A stretch of 6,862 nucleotides of DNA from Dehalococcoidia bacterium (GCA_004377275.1 SOIC01000196.1:1-6862); one strand, 5' to 3'; counted from the stretch's first letter, positions 1 to 6,817 are shown. The notes: generated from the sequence alone by a model not told the origin. Program-made: numbers and translations.

Positions 1-2706
1 CTAGCCAAGCTCGGAAAGCCTTTCACCTAGCCTCATTAGCCTGTCCCGTTGGGCGGCCAGTCTCTCTCGTTCCCTTTCCACCACATCCGGCGGCGCCTTG
101 GAAAGAAAGCTTTGGTCCTTAAGCCTGGCTTCTATGCGGGCGATCTCTGCCTGATTGCCCGCGCTCTCTTTCTTTAACCGCGCCCTTTCCGCCTCAAGGT
201 CGACCATGCCCGCCATAGGCAGGATCACCTCCGCCCCCTCAAGCACTACCATCTTAGCCTTTTTCCCGCTCTCCCAACCTTCCCCACCCGCTGGCCTCGC
301 GTCTTCGGTGCCGATGATGGTGAGCGGCCTTACCCGGGCCAGGGTCTCGATAGCCTGAGCCTGGGTTTCAATAGCGGGCTTTGTTTCCGCAGCGGCAACA
401 ACCGCCTCGATCCATCTGGCGGGCGCCACCCGGAACTCAGCGCGTGCGTTTCTGATCGCCCGAACGATCTCTATGACCACCGCCATCTGTTTCTCCGCCT
501 CGTCGTCCAGCGCCTCTTCCTCGGCAGCAGGGTAGGGGGAAACCATGATGGATTCGGCCATTTCATAGTCGAGATGTCCTTTAAGGCTTTGCCATATCTC
601 CTCAGTAATAAAGGGCATGAAGGGATGGAGCAGTCGCAATGAGGTCTCCAGGACATGGGCCAGCACGGGCGTCGGTGATCTTTCGCCTTTTTCGCTCTCT
701 CCACCCCTCTCCCCACCCTTGAGTCGTATCTTTGACATCTCGATATACCAGTCGCAGAACTCTCCCCAGATGAAGTCGTGGATCTGCCGCTGTGCCTCGC
801 CGAACTGGAAATCTGACATGAGGCTCTCGACGCTGGCTACAAGACGATTCAGGCGACTCAAAATCCAGCGATCCTCCAGGGGCAGCGTTGCTCTCTCAAT
901 TTCATCGATGCTCACCCCTTCCTCCATATTGCCCAGTATGAACCGGGAGGCGTTCCACAGCTTATTGGCGAAGTTGCGGGCTGCCTCCAGCTTCCCCTTG
1001 CTCAGCCTGATATCGTTTCCCGGCGAGGTGCCGGTGGAGAGGGCAAGGCGCAGGGCATCGGTGCCATAGCTCTCGATGGCATCCAGGGGGTTCAAGACGT
1101 TGCCCTTCACCTTGCTCATCTTCTCACCCTTCTCATCGCGCACCAGTCCGTGAAGATAAACGGTATTGAATGGCACCTCCCCGGTATTCTCCAGACCCAT
1201 CATTATCATACGAGCCACCCAGAAGAAGAGGATGTCATACCCCGTCTCCATCACCGAGGTCGGATAGAAATAGTCGAAATCCCCGGTAGCATCGGGCCAG
1301 CCCAGGGTGGAGTGGGGCCAGAGCGCCGAGCTGAACCAGGTATCGAGGACATCGGGGTCCTGAACGATGTTCGACGAGCCGCATTGAATACAGGTCCGGG
1401 GATCATCAATGGTCACGGTGAGCTGGCCGCATTCGCCACAATACCACACCGGGATGCGGTGCCCCCACCAGAGCTGGCGGCTGATGCACCAATCGCGGAT
1501 GTTCTCCAGCCAGTTGAGGTAGACCTTGATGAAACGCTCGGGGATGATCTTTATCCTGCCATCGGTAACCGCATCGATTGCGGGGATAGCCAGCGGCGAT
1601 ATCTTGATAAACCACTGCTGGCTGGCCCAGGGCTCGATCACGGTGTTGCAGCGGCAGCAGTGCCCCACCGAGTGTTGATGGCGCTCCACCTTAACCATGA
1701 GGCCTTCACTCTCCAGGTCGGCGAGAAGCTGCTCGCGGCAGGCGAAGCGGTCAAGCCCCTTGTAGGGGCCAGCGTTCTCATTCATCGTCCCATCAGGGTT
1801 TAAAATATTCACTGAGGGCAAATCGTGCTGCTGGCCGATCTCGAAGTCAACCGGGTCATGGGCCGGGGTTACCTTCACCGCCCCGGTGCCAAACGAGGGA
1901 TCGACAGCTTCATCGGCGATCACCGGGATCTCCCTACCGATGGCGGGCAGGATCGCTCTCCTGTCCACCATTCCCTTGTATCGCTTATCCCGCGGGTTCA
2001 CCGCCACTGCGGTGTCACCAAGGATGGTCTCAGGACGAGTGGTGGCCACGGTGATGAACCCATCCTCACCAGCGAGCCGGTAGTTAACATAATAGAGATG
2101 CCCCGTCTCTTCCACATGCTCCACCTCCAGGTCGGAGAGGGCGGTGGTGCAGCGCGGGCACCAGTTGATGATGCGCTCCCCTCGATAGATCAACCCCTTT
2201 TCATAGAGGCGAACGAAGGTGATTCGCACCGCCCGTGATGGCCCCTCGTCCATGGTGAAACGCTCCCTGCTCCAGTCGCAGGAGGCGCCCAAGCGCTTGT
2301 GCTGCTCGGCGATGACGCGGCTATACTGCTTCATCCACTGCCACATCCGCTCGAGGAACTCTTCCCGCCCCAGGTCGTGCCTGGTGACTCCCTCCTCAGT
2401 GAGAGTCTGCTCCACTACGACCTGGGCAGCGATCCCAGCGTGGTCGATACCGGGAAGCCAGAGGGTTGGGTCGCCCTTCATGCGGTGCCAGCGAATCATG
2501 ATGTCTTCCAGGGTTGCGGTGAGGGCGTGTCCCAGGTGAAGCTCTCCGGTGACATTGGGCGGGGGCATGATGATTACAAAGGGCTCCTTCTGTGAGTCGA
2601 TCTTGGGGGTGAAGTAGCCCTTTTCCAGCCAGAACTGATACCACTTGGTCTCTACTTTTTGTGGGTCATATGCCTTGGGTATTTCTGAAAGCTTCTGTGC
2701 GGTCAT
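1..2706 (-). CDS. valS: Valine--tRNA ligase (ValRS), full length
   Basis: A cytoplasmic class I aminoacyl-tRNA synthetase that joins valine to tRNA-Val using ATP and hydrolyses mischarged Thr-tRNA-Val. The 901 residues fit the usual bacterial length. The class I HIGH motif is HLGH (57-60), and the second signature is KMSKV (529-533), where the last residue is usually Ser. The CP1 editing domain shows TTRPET (222-227) and the TPAHDPVDFEIG block (280-291). Two zinc knuckles are visible: C183/C186 with C350/C353, and C423/C426 with C439/C442. The catalytic core includes CISRQLWWGHRIP (407-419). The anticodon-binding domain starts near 580 (NKLWNASRF), and the C-terminal arm (about 835-899) is a charged coiled coil. 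The ATG at 2706 gives the normal N-terminus. Its ribosome site is weak (AGGA only 3 nt before ATG). A Gly/Glu-rich loop at 664-676 contains a 12-nt tandem duplication. The gene ends in TAG at the window edge and is last in the operon as seen. Confidence 0.98.
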   Translation of the reverse strand: MTAQKLSEIPKAYDPQKVETKWYQFWLEKGYFTPKIDSQKEPFVIIMPPPNVTGELHLGHALTATLEDIMIRWHRMKGDPTLWLPGIDHAGIAAQVVVEQTLTEEGVTRHDLGREEFLERMWQWMKQYSRVIAEQHKRLGASCDWSRERFTMDEGPSRAVRITFVRLYEKGLIYRGERIINWCPRCTTALSDLEVEHVEETGHLYYVNYRLAGEDGFITVATTRPETILGDTAVAVNPRDKRYKGMVDRRAILPAIGREIPVIADEAVDPSFGTGAVKVTPAHDPVDFEIGQQHDLPSVNILNPDGTMNENAGPYKGLDRFACREQLLADLESEGLMVKVERHQHSVGHCCRCNTVIEPWASQQWFIKISPLAIPAIDAVTDGRIKIIPERFIKVYLNWLENIRDWCISRQLWWGHRIPVWYCGECGQLTVTIDDPRTCIQCGSSNIVQDPDVLDTWFSSALWPHSTLGWPDATGDFDYFYPTSVMETGYDILFFWVARMIMMGLENTGEVPFNTVYLHGLVRDEKGEKMSKVKGNVLNPLDAIESYGTDALRLALSTGTSPGNDIRLSKGKLEAARNFANKLWNASRFILGNMEEGVSIDEIERATLPLEDRWILSRLNRLVASVESLMSDFQFGEAQRQIHDFIWGEFCDWYIEMSKIRLKGGERGGESEKGERSPTPVLAHVLETSLRLLHPFMPFITEEIWQSLKGHLDYEMAESIMVSPYPAAEEEALDDEAEKQMAVVIEIVRAIRNARAEFRVAPARWIEAVVAAAETKPAIETQAQAIETLARVRPLTIIGTEDARPAGGEGWESGKKAKMVVLEGAEVILPMAGMVDLEAERARLKKESAGNQAEIARIEARLKDQSFLSKAPPDVVERERERLAAQRDRLMRLGERLSELG
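695..718 (-). repeat. In-frame 12-nt tandem repeat inside valS
   Basis: On the coding strand GGGTGGGGAGAG (718-707) is followed directly by GGGTGGAGAGAG (706-695), identical at 11 of 12 positions. It encodes most of GGER-GGES at residues 664-671 of ValRS, in the loop before the conserved VLETSLRLLHPFMPF segment. The length is a multiple of three, so the frame is kept. Confidence 0.85.
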
Positions 2707-2814
2707 GAATCCTACGAACCTACTTCTTGCCTTTTTCTGTCCTCGCTTTGTTCTTAGTATTTTTCGTCTATCTTGTCCAAAAGGGGCTTAAATTCTTCGC
2801 AGGGTCTTGGAGAC
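2707..2814 (-). other. coaBC-valS intergenic region, no clear regulatory element
   Basis: This is the only internal gap in the operon (108 nt). On the coding strand it is rich in A and G. A small hairpin (GGTCT-CCA-AGACC, 2815-2803) begins at the last base of the coaBC stop codon but has no T-run, so it is not a convincing terminator. TTGGAC near 2780 lacks a -10 at proper spacing. There is no ATG for a leader peptide, and the gap is too short and lacks the signature for a T-box. Read-through from coaBC into valS seems most likely. Confidence 0.5.
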
Positions 2815-4026
2815 CTACTTTTTTGCTTTTCTTTTAGGCAAGAGTTCCGCTACCCTGTCCAGTATTTTATCGGCCACTTCCGATTTGGGAAGAAGTGGCA
2901 GTTTAGTCACCTTGCCAGAGCGGTCGATGAGCACCACCCTGTTGGTATCGGCGCCAAAGCCGCTATCGGTGGCAGTGATATCATTGGCCACGATGAAGTC
3001 GAGTCTCTTATTCTTTAGCTTCTCCGTGGCGTTTTTCACCAGGTTTTCGCTCTCAGCAGCAAACCCAACCTTGATAAAATCGCCTTTCTCGCCCTTCACC
3101 TCGCTCAGGATATCCGGATTTTCCACCAGTTCCAGGGTGATGGCCCCGGTTCCCTTCTTGATCTTCGTTTTGGCCACGGTCTTGGGGTGATAGTCAACCG
3201 GGGCAGCCGCCATGATGAGTGCGTCAGCCCGGGCGGTGGCAGCAGCGATGGCGTCTCGCATCTGGAGGGTGGTTTGAACCTGAACCACCTCCACGTCGAT
3301 GGGGGGGGTGAGAGCAGTCGGAGCACTCACCAAGACCACCTCTGCCCCGCGGTCCCGGGCGGCCTCCGCCAGGGCATAGCCCATCCTCCCTGAGGAGCGA
3401 TTCCCGATATGGCGCACCGGGTCGATAGGCTCCTGGGTACCTCCGGCGCTTACCACGATCCTCCTTCCCGCCAGGTCGCCGCCTCGGCCCAACACCTGAT
3501 TGATCGTGCCCAGGATATCATCGATCTCGGCGAGGCGGCCCAATCCCCAGGCACCAGAGGCTAACCGACCATAGGCGGGTCCGATAAATTTACATCCTCT
3601 TTCCTTAAGCCTAGCGATGTTCTCCTGAGTAACCTGACTCTCATACATATTCACGTTCATCGCCGGGGCCACGAGCACCGGCGCTTTGGTGGCGAGAACG
3701 GTGCAGCAAAGCATGTCGTCAGCGATACCCCCTGCCAGCTTGGCGATGATATTTGCCGTAGCCGGGGCGATGACCACCAAATCGGCCCGCTCCGCTAAGG
3801 ATACATGCTCGATGCTGAACTCGGACTCCAGGTCGAACATCTCGGTGACCACCGGCCGCTGGGTGACGCTGCGGAAGGTCAGCGGGGTGACGAACTCCTG
3901 CGCTGACCTGGTCATCACCACATCTACCCACGCCCCATCCTGTGTAAGTTTGCTGGCCAGCTCCACCGCCTTATAGGCGGCGATACTGCCGGTGACACCC
4001 AGAACTATGGTTCTATCTCCAACCAT
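2815..4026 (-). CDS. coaBC: Bifunctional phosphopantothenoylcysteine decarboxylase / phosphopantothenate--cysteine ligase (CoaBC, Dfp)
   Basis: A cytosolic fused enzyme for steps 2 and 3 of CoA synthesis. The C-terminal CoaB part ligates 4'-phosphopantothenate to cysteine, using CTP in most bacteria. The N-terminal FMN-dependent CoaC part then decarboxylates the product to 4'-phosphopantetheine. The 403 residues match the family. CoaC (about 1-180) shows the flavoprotein start VTGSIAAYKA (11-20), the catalytic His in SIEHVSL (H74) and the substrate motif PAMNVNMY (121-128). CoaB (about 188-398) shows SAGGTQEPIDPVRHIGN (193-209, N209 matching the conserved Asn), RSSGRMG, and the KIKK lysine motif (288-291). 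Oddly, the flap that reads ACGD in E. coli reads ASGA here (156-159), so the reducing cysteine is replaced by Ser157. The ATG at 4026 has a good AGGAG 5 nt upstream, overlapping the coaX stop. The C-terminus is lysine-rich. Confidence 0.97.
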   Translation of the reverse strand: MVGDRTIVLGVTGSIAAYKAVELASKLTQDGAWVDVVMTRSAQEFVTPLTFRSVTQRPVVTEMFDLESEFSIEHVSLAERADLVVIAPATANIIAKLAGGIADDMLCCTVLATKAPVLVAPAMNVNMYESQVTQENIARLKERGCKFIGPAYGRLASGAWGLGRLAEIDDILGTINQVLGRGGDLAGRRIVVSAGGTQEPIDPVRHIGNRSSGRMGYALAEAARDRGAEVVLVSAPTALTPPIDVEVVQVQTTLQMRDAIAAATARADALIMAAAPVDYHPKTVAKTKIKKGTGAITLELVENPDILSEVKGEKGDFIKVGFAAESENLVKNATEKLKNKRLDFIVANDITATDSGFGADTNRVVLIDRSGKVTKLPLLPKSEVADKILDRVAELLPKRKAKK

Positions 4027-4037
4027 CTCTTCTCCTA
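4027..4037 (-). promoter_or_regulatory. coaBC ribosome binding site overlapping the coaX stop codon
   Basis: The minus strand reads TAGGAGAAGAG directly before the coaBC ATG. The coaX stop TAG supplies the first bases of the AGGAG core, followed by a 5-nt spacer. Ribosomes ending coaX stop on the coaBC binding site, which favours coupled synthesis of these two consecutive pathway enzymes. Confidence 0.8.
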
Positions 4038-4799
4038 TCGATTCAGCTCGTGAATCAATCGTAACCCGATGAGGGTCAGGTGCATGTCCACCGTATCGAT
4101 AACTTTTGTCTCCGTGGCGATCACCTCGGCGAGACCGCCAGTTGCCACAACATACGCCTCCCCCCCCAGTTCCTGCTTTATGCGAGTCACCAAGCCTTCG
4201 ATAAGCCCCACATAGCCAAAGATGATTCCCGATTGCATCGTGGTTACCGTATTCTTACCGATAGCGTGTTCTGGAGGGATTAACTCCACCCTGGGCAGCT
4301 TTGATGCCCGCTCGAAGAGCGCCTCTGCGGCAATGCCGATCCCGGGGGCAATGGCGCCACCGAGGTAATCGCCCTCTTTGGATAGCGCATCGAGCGTAGT
4401 GGCAGTGCCAAAATCGATCACGATCAGCGGCCCGCCATAGAGGTGGTGCGCCGCCGCGGCGTTCGCTACCCGGTCAGCTCCCACCTCACGGGGGTTGTCG
4501 GTGCATATACTCACCCCGGTCTTCACCCCTGGCCCCACGATGAGCGGCGGGATTTTAAAGTAACGCTGGCTCAGCTCCTCGAAAATGGTAAGTAGCGGGG
4601 GCACCACGCAGGCGATGCTCACATGATCGATATCAGTAGGGGCGAGACCCTCTCTTGGCAGCAGGTTCAGTAGCAGGACGGCATACTCATCTGCTGTCTT
4701 ATTGATGTCGGTTGCCACATTCCAGGTAGCACGCAGCGTCTCCCCGTCAAAGACGCCGAAGGCAATATTGGTGTTTCCTATATCGATGGCCAGTAACAT
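4035..4799 (-). CDS. coaX: Type III pantothenate kinase
   Basis: Phosphorylates pantothenate to 4'-phosphopantothenate with ATP, the first committed step of CoA synthesis in the cytosol. It supplies the substrate for CoaBC, encoded next downstream. The 254-residue product has the normal family length and ASKHA-fold motifs: the N-terminal phosphate loop DIGNTNIAFG (6-15, with the catalytic Asp at 6), GADR (107-110), DFGTATTLD (129-137), QSGIIFGYVGLIEG (189-202) and the ATGGLA segment (219-224). Type III enzymes are known to need a monovalent cation and to escape CoA feedback inhibition; that is family knowledge and is not visible here. The reading frame stays open 64 codons further upstream, but that part lies inside nnr and resembles no kinase sequence. 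I start at the ATG at 4799, which gives MLLAIDIGNT. AGGGAAGG lies 5 nt before it. The nnr stop is separated from this start by one base. A G8 run encodes Leu-Gly-Gly at 211-213. Confidence 0.97.
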   Translation of the reverse strand: MLLAIDIGNTNIAFGVFDGETLRATWNVATDINKTADEYAVLLLNLLPREGLAPTDIDHVSIACVVPPLLTIFEELSQRYFKIPPLIVGPGVKTGVSICTDNPREVGADRVANAAAAHHLYGGPLIVIDFGTATTLDALSKEGDYLGGAIAPGIGIAAEALFERASKLPRVELIPPEHAIGKNTVTTMQSGIIFGYVGLIEGLVTRIKQELGGEAYVVATGGLAEVIATETKVIDTVDMHLTLIGLRLIHELNR

Positions 4800-4812
4800 C
4801 TTAGCCTTCCCT
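4800..4812 (-). promoter_or_regulatory. coaX ribosome binding site inside the end of nnr
   Basis: AGGGAAGG (4812-4805) lies 5 nt before the coaX ATG and within the last codons of nnr. The junction reads TAA-G-ATG, so termination and restart are one base apart. This site decides the coaX start against the longer open frame. Confidence 0.7.
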
Positions 4813-6360
4813 GATTTTCTTGATCGCCCTGGGCAGGGCAGGCAGCAGGTCGCTGGCGACCATGCCGGCATCGCCAAGCTCTGCTCGCACCGTTTCCCCA
4901 GCGAGCCCATGGAGGTAGACCCCACAGGCAGCAGCGGCAATATATGGAAGCCCCTGAGCCAAAAGACCCGCGATGGCCCCCGAGAGCACATCCCCGGTGC
5001 CCGCTGAAGCCAGGCCGGGGTTCGCCATAGCGCTAATCTTTACCTCGCCGCCGGGCGAAGCCACCACGGTATGTGCCCCCTTGAGCACCACCGTTTTATG
5101 CCAAAGGGCAGCCTCCTCCCGTGCCACCCTTAATCGCTCTCGCCCAATCTCCTCAACGGGGAGCTCGCTGAGTCTCGCCATTTCTCCGGGGTGGGGAGTA
5201 AGTATAGCATCTTGGCTCAGCCTCTGCCACCACTGGGGGGTTTGTGCCAGGGTATTGAGAGCATCGGCATCGAGAACCAGGAGTGGGGAAAGGGAAGACG
5301 GCATCTCAAGTAAGGAATCCCTGATAAACCCCATCACTGAAGGATGCTGGCTCAGTCCACACCCCATGAGCAGGACATCATAGTCAGCGAGCCGCTCGTG
5401 GAGGGACGAGGCAGCCTCATTACTGATAAACCCCGGCTCCGCTTCGGGTAGTGGAGCATAGGTCACCTCGGTTAGCTTCGCCGCCAGGATGGGCTGGAGG
5501 CTCTGGGCCACCGCCAGGGTTACCAGCCCAGCGCCCACCCGCATGGCCCCCTCACAGGCAAGATAAGCAGCCCCAATATATTGAAGCGACCCGGCGCAGA
5601 CGAGCACGCGCCCGAAGGTGCCCTTGTGGGCACTGTGCGGTCTCTGGGGAAGCATCGACCGCACCGATTCCTCGGTGATCAGCTCGGTGGCGATACCCTC
5701 GCCAAGATTTACCGGGATACCTATGTCGGCAACCATGAGCTCGCCAACAAGGTCTCTGCCAGGAAAGGAGAAGAGCCCGATCTTGGGATAGCCCAGGGTG
5801 ACCGTCAAATCGGCAGCAAGGCATGAGGGATCGGCGGCTCCGCTATCGGCATCCAGCCCCGAAGGCAAGTCAATGGCAATGACCTTTAGCCCGGGCTGTG
5901 CCTCTTTTGCCCCCCGCACCCTGGTCAAAACCTCCCCAATGACGCCTTCAAGGGGGCGGAGCTTGCCCGTGCCAAAGAGGGCATCGATGACTACATCGCT
6001 TGAGGAAAGTGCGCTATCAAGGTCGGCTAAGTGCTTATCCTCGCTAGCTATAGTGGTGGGGATGCCACGCTCAGTGACGATGTGGTAGTTGGGGTCATCC
6101 TCCCTTCGCTGGTTGCAAAGGTATATACTGATCCTGGCCCCCCAGTCGTGGAGGTGGCGAGCAGCGACCAAGCCATCCCCGCCATTATTGCCCGGGCCCA
6201 CCAGAACGAGGATTTGCCGCCCCACTGCGCTGCCGAGCCACCCTTTCACCCGCTGGGCAATGGCAAGCCCGGCGTTCTCCATTAGCACCTCATTGGGAAG
6301 GCCCTGCTTGGCAGCGCCGCGCTCAAGCTCCTTCATCTCATTTGTGGTCACAACCTTCAA
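4801..6360 (-). CDS. nnr: Bifunctional NAD(P)H-hydrate epimerase / ADP-dependent NAD(P)H-hydrate dehydratase
   Basis: A metabolite-repair enzyme. The N-terminal YjeF_N domain interconverts R and S forms of hydrated NAD(P)H, and the C-terminal ribokinase-like domain dehydrates the S form back to NAD(P)H using ADP. Numbered from the TTG at 6360 (519 aa), the epimerase part shows GPGNNGGDG (55-63), DALFGTG (126-132) and DLPSGLDADSG (164-174). The dehydratase part shows HKGTFG (245-250), RVGAGLVT (274-281), LDADALN (363-369), LTPHPGEMARL (387-397) and NPGLASAGTGDVLSG (447-461, with the catalytic Asp in GTGD). Both halves look complete. The start is uncertain. An ATG at 6390 adds ten residues (MPSLQLLGAV) without family resemblance and has no ribosome site. 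The TTG at 6360 gives the family-like start MKVVTTNEMKELE with a GGGGG 5 nt upstream, so I prefer it. The ATG at 6336 would cut into the first helix. The gene overlaps acpS by 23 nt (53 nt with the ATG) and precedes coaX by 1 nt. Confidence 0.95.
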   Translation of the reverse strand: MKVVTTNEMKELERGAAKQGLPNEVLMENAGLAIAQRVKGWLGSAVGRQILVLVGPGNNGGDGLVAARHLHDWGARISIYLCNQRREDDPNYHIVTERGIPTTIASEDKHLADLDSALSSSDVVIDALFGTGKLRPLEGVIGEVLTRVRGAKEAQPGLKVIAIDLPSGLDADSGAADPSCLAADLTVTLGYPKIGLFSFPGRDLVGELMVADIGIPVNLGEGIATELITEESVRSMLPQRPHSAHKGTFGRVLVCAGSLQYIGAAYLACEGAMRVGAGLVTLAVAQSLQPILAAKLTEVTYAPLPEAEPGFISNEAASSLHERLADYDVLLMGCGLSQHPSVMGFIRDSLLEMPSSLSPLLVLDADALNTLAQTPQWWQRLSQDAILTPHPGEMARLSELPVEEIGRERLRVAREEAALWHKTVVLKGAHTVVASPGGEVKISAMANPGLASAGTGDVLSGAIAGLLAQGLPYIAAAACGVYLHGLAGETVRAELGDAGMVASDLLPALPRAIKKIREG

Positions 6361-6721
6361 TACTGCCCCCAATAACTGAAGCGATGGCATAGTCCCGGGA
6401 GTGGGAGAGGCTGATGGCCAGCTCCCCTAGACCCAAACCCCGGGCCTTCTGTTGCGCTCCGCCATGAAGATAAACCAATGGTTTGCCATTGCGGTTGGAG
6501 AGAACCTCGATCTCCCGCCAGCCAACCCCCTTGATCCCGGTGCCTAGAGCCTTCATCACCGCCTCCTTGGCAGCAAAGCGAACCGCCAGTTCCGGAGCGC
6601 GGTTTTGACAATCGTCGCGCTCCGCCTCGGTATATACCCGCTTGAGGAAGCGCTCCCCCCAGCGTGCCATCACCCTTTCAATACGACCTATCTCTATTAT
6701 GTCCACACCAACATGATACAT
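6338..6721 (-). CDS. acpS: Holo-[acyl-carrier-protein] synthase
   Basis: Transfers the 4'-phosphopantetheine arm of CoA to a serine of acyl carrier protein, giving active holo-ACP for fatty acid synthesis in the cytosol. The 127 residues match AcpS-type phosphopantetheinyl transferases, which act as trimers. The N-terminal GVDIIEIGRIE (5-15) carries the Mg-binding Asp7. RFAAKEAVMKALGTG (48-62) carries the second metal ligand Glu53 and the CoA-contacting lysines. SLSHS (104-108) followed by YAIASV is the usual C-terminal strand pair. The ATG at 6721 is the only reasonable start, because an in-frame TAG lies two codons upstream. No Shine-Dalgarno sequence precedes it. It is the first gene of the run, and its 3' end overlaps nnr. 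It uses CoA made by the pathway whose early genes lie downstream. Confidence 0.97.
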   Translation of the reverse strand: MYHVGVDIIEIGRIERVMARWGERFLKRVYTEAERDDCQNRAPELAVRFAAKEAVMKALGTGIKGVGWREIEVLSNRNGKPLVYLHGGAQQKARGLGLGELAISLSHSRDYAIASVIGGSIEGCDHK

Positions 6722-6736
6722 GAGCTATTCAGCCAT

Positions 6737-6765
6737 AGTATACCATATTCTCAATCTGCTCCAAA
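6737..6765 (-). promoter_or_regulatory. Candidate promoter for the acpS operon (extended -10)
   Basis: On the minus strand, TATACT lies at 6742-6737, preceded by TG plus one base, which fits the extended -10 pattern TGnTATAAT with one mismatch. Only a poor -35 match (TTTGGA, 3 of 6, 17 bp upstream) is present, as is often true for extended -10 promoters. Transcription would begin about 8-10 nt before the acpS ATG, leaving almost no leader. A weaker alternative is ATGACG, 16 bp, GATAAT further upstream (about 6801-6828). Both are pattern matches only. Confidence 0.5.
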
Positions 6766-6770
6766 TCCTG

Positions 6771-6800
6771 TGCACTCGTCCAGTACATTGGTAATACATT
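6771..6800. promoter_or_regulatory. Short repeats upstream of the acpS promoter, possible operator
   Basis: On the minus strand AATGTA occurs twice, at 6800-6795 and 6789-6784, exactly 11 bases apart (one helical turn). The second copy runs into an imperfect palindrome, TGTACT-GGACG-AGTGCA (6787-6771), with 5 of 6 arm positions matching. The location just upstream of the candidate promoter suits a regulator site. I recognise no known operator, and short repeats like these also arise by chance. Confidence 0.25.
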
Positions 6801-6817
6801 ATCATTCGCTAATTGAA

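Noticed and set aside
1150..1803. A 217-codon open frame on the plus strand
   Set aside because: It lies entirely opposite the conserved catalytic and editing parts of valS, has no recognisable domain, and long antisense frames are expected in GC-rich genes.
2707..2814. T-box riboswitch or leader-peptide attenuator before valS
   Set aside because: The gap is too short, lacks the conserved T-box sequence and a T-run terminator, and contains no ATG for a leader peptide.
2803..2815. Transcription terminator after coaBC
   Set aside because: The stem is only 5 bp with a 3-nt loop and is followed by GC-containing DNA, not a T-run.
4800..4991. A 64-residue N-terminal extension of coaX
   Set aside because: It is the out-of-frame reading of the nnr 3' end, resembles no kinase sequence, and the family start MLLAIDIGNT with a ribosome site begins at 4799.
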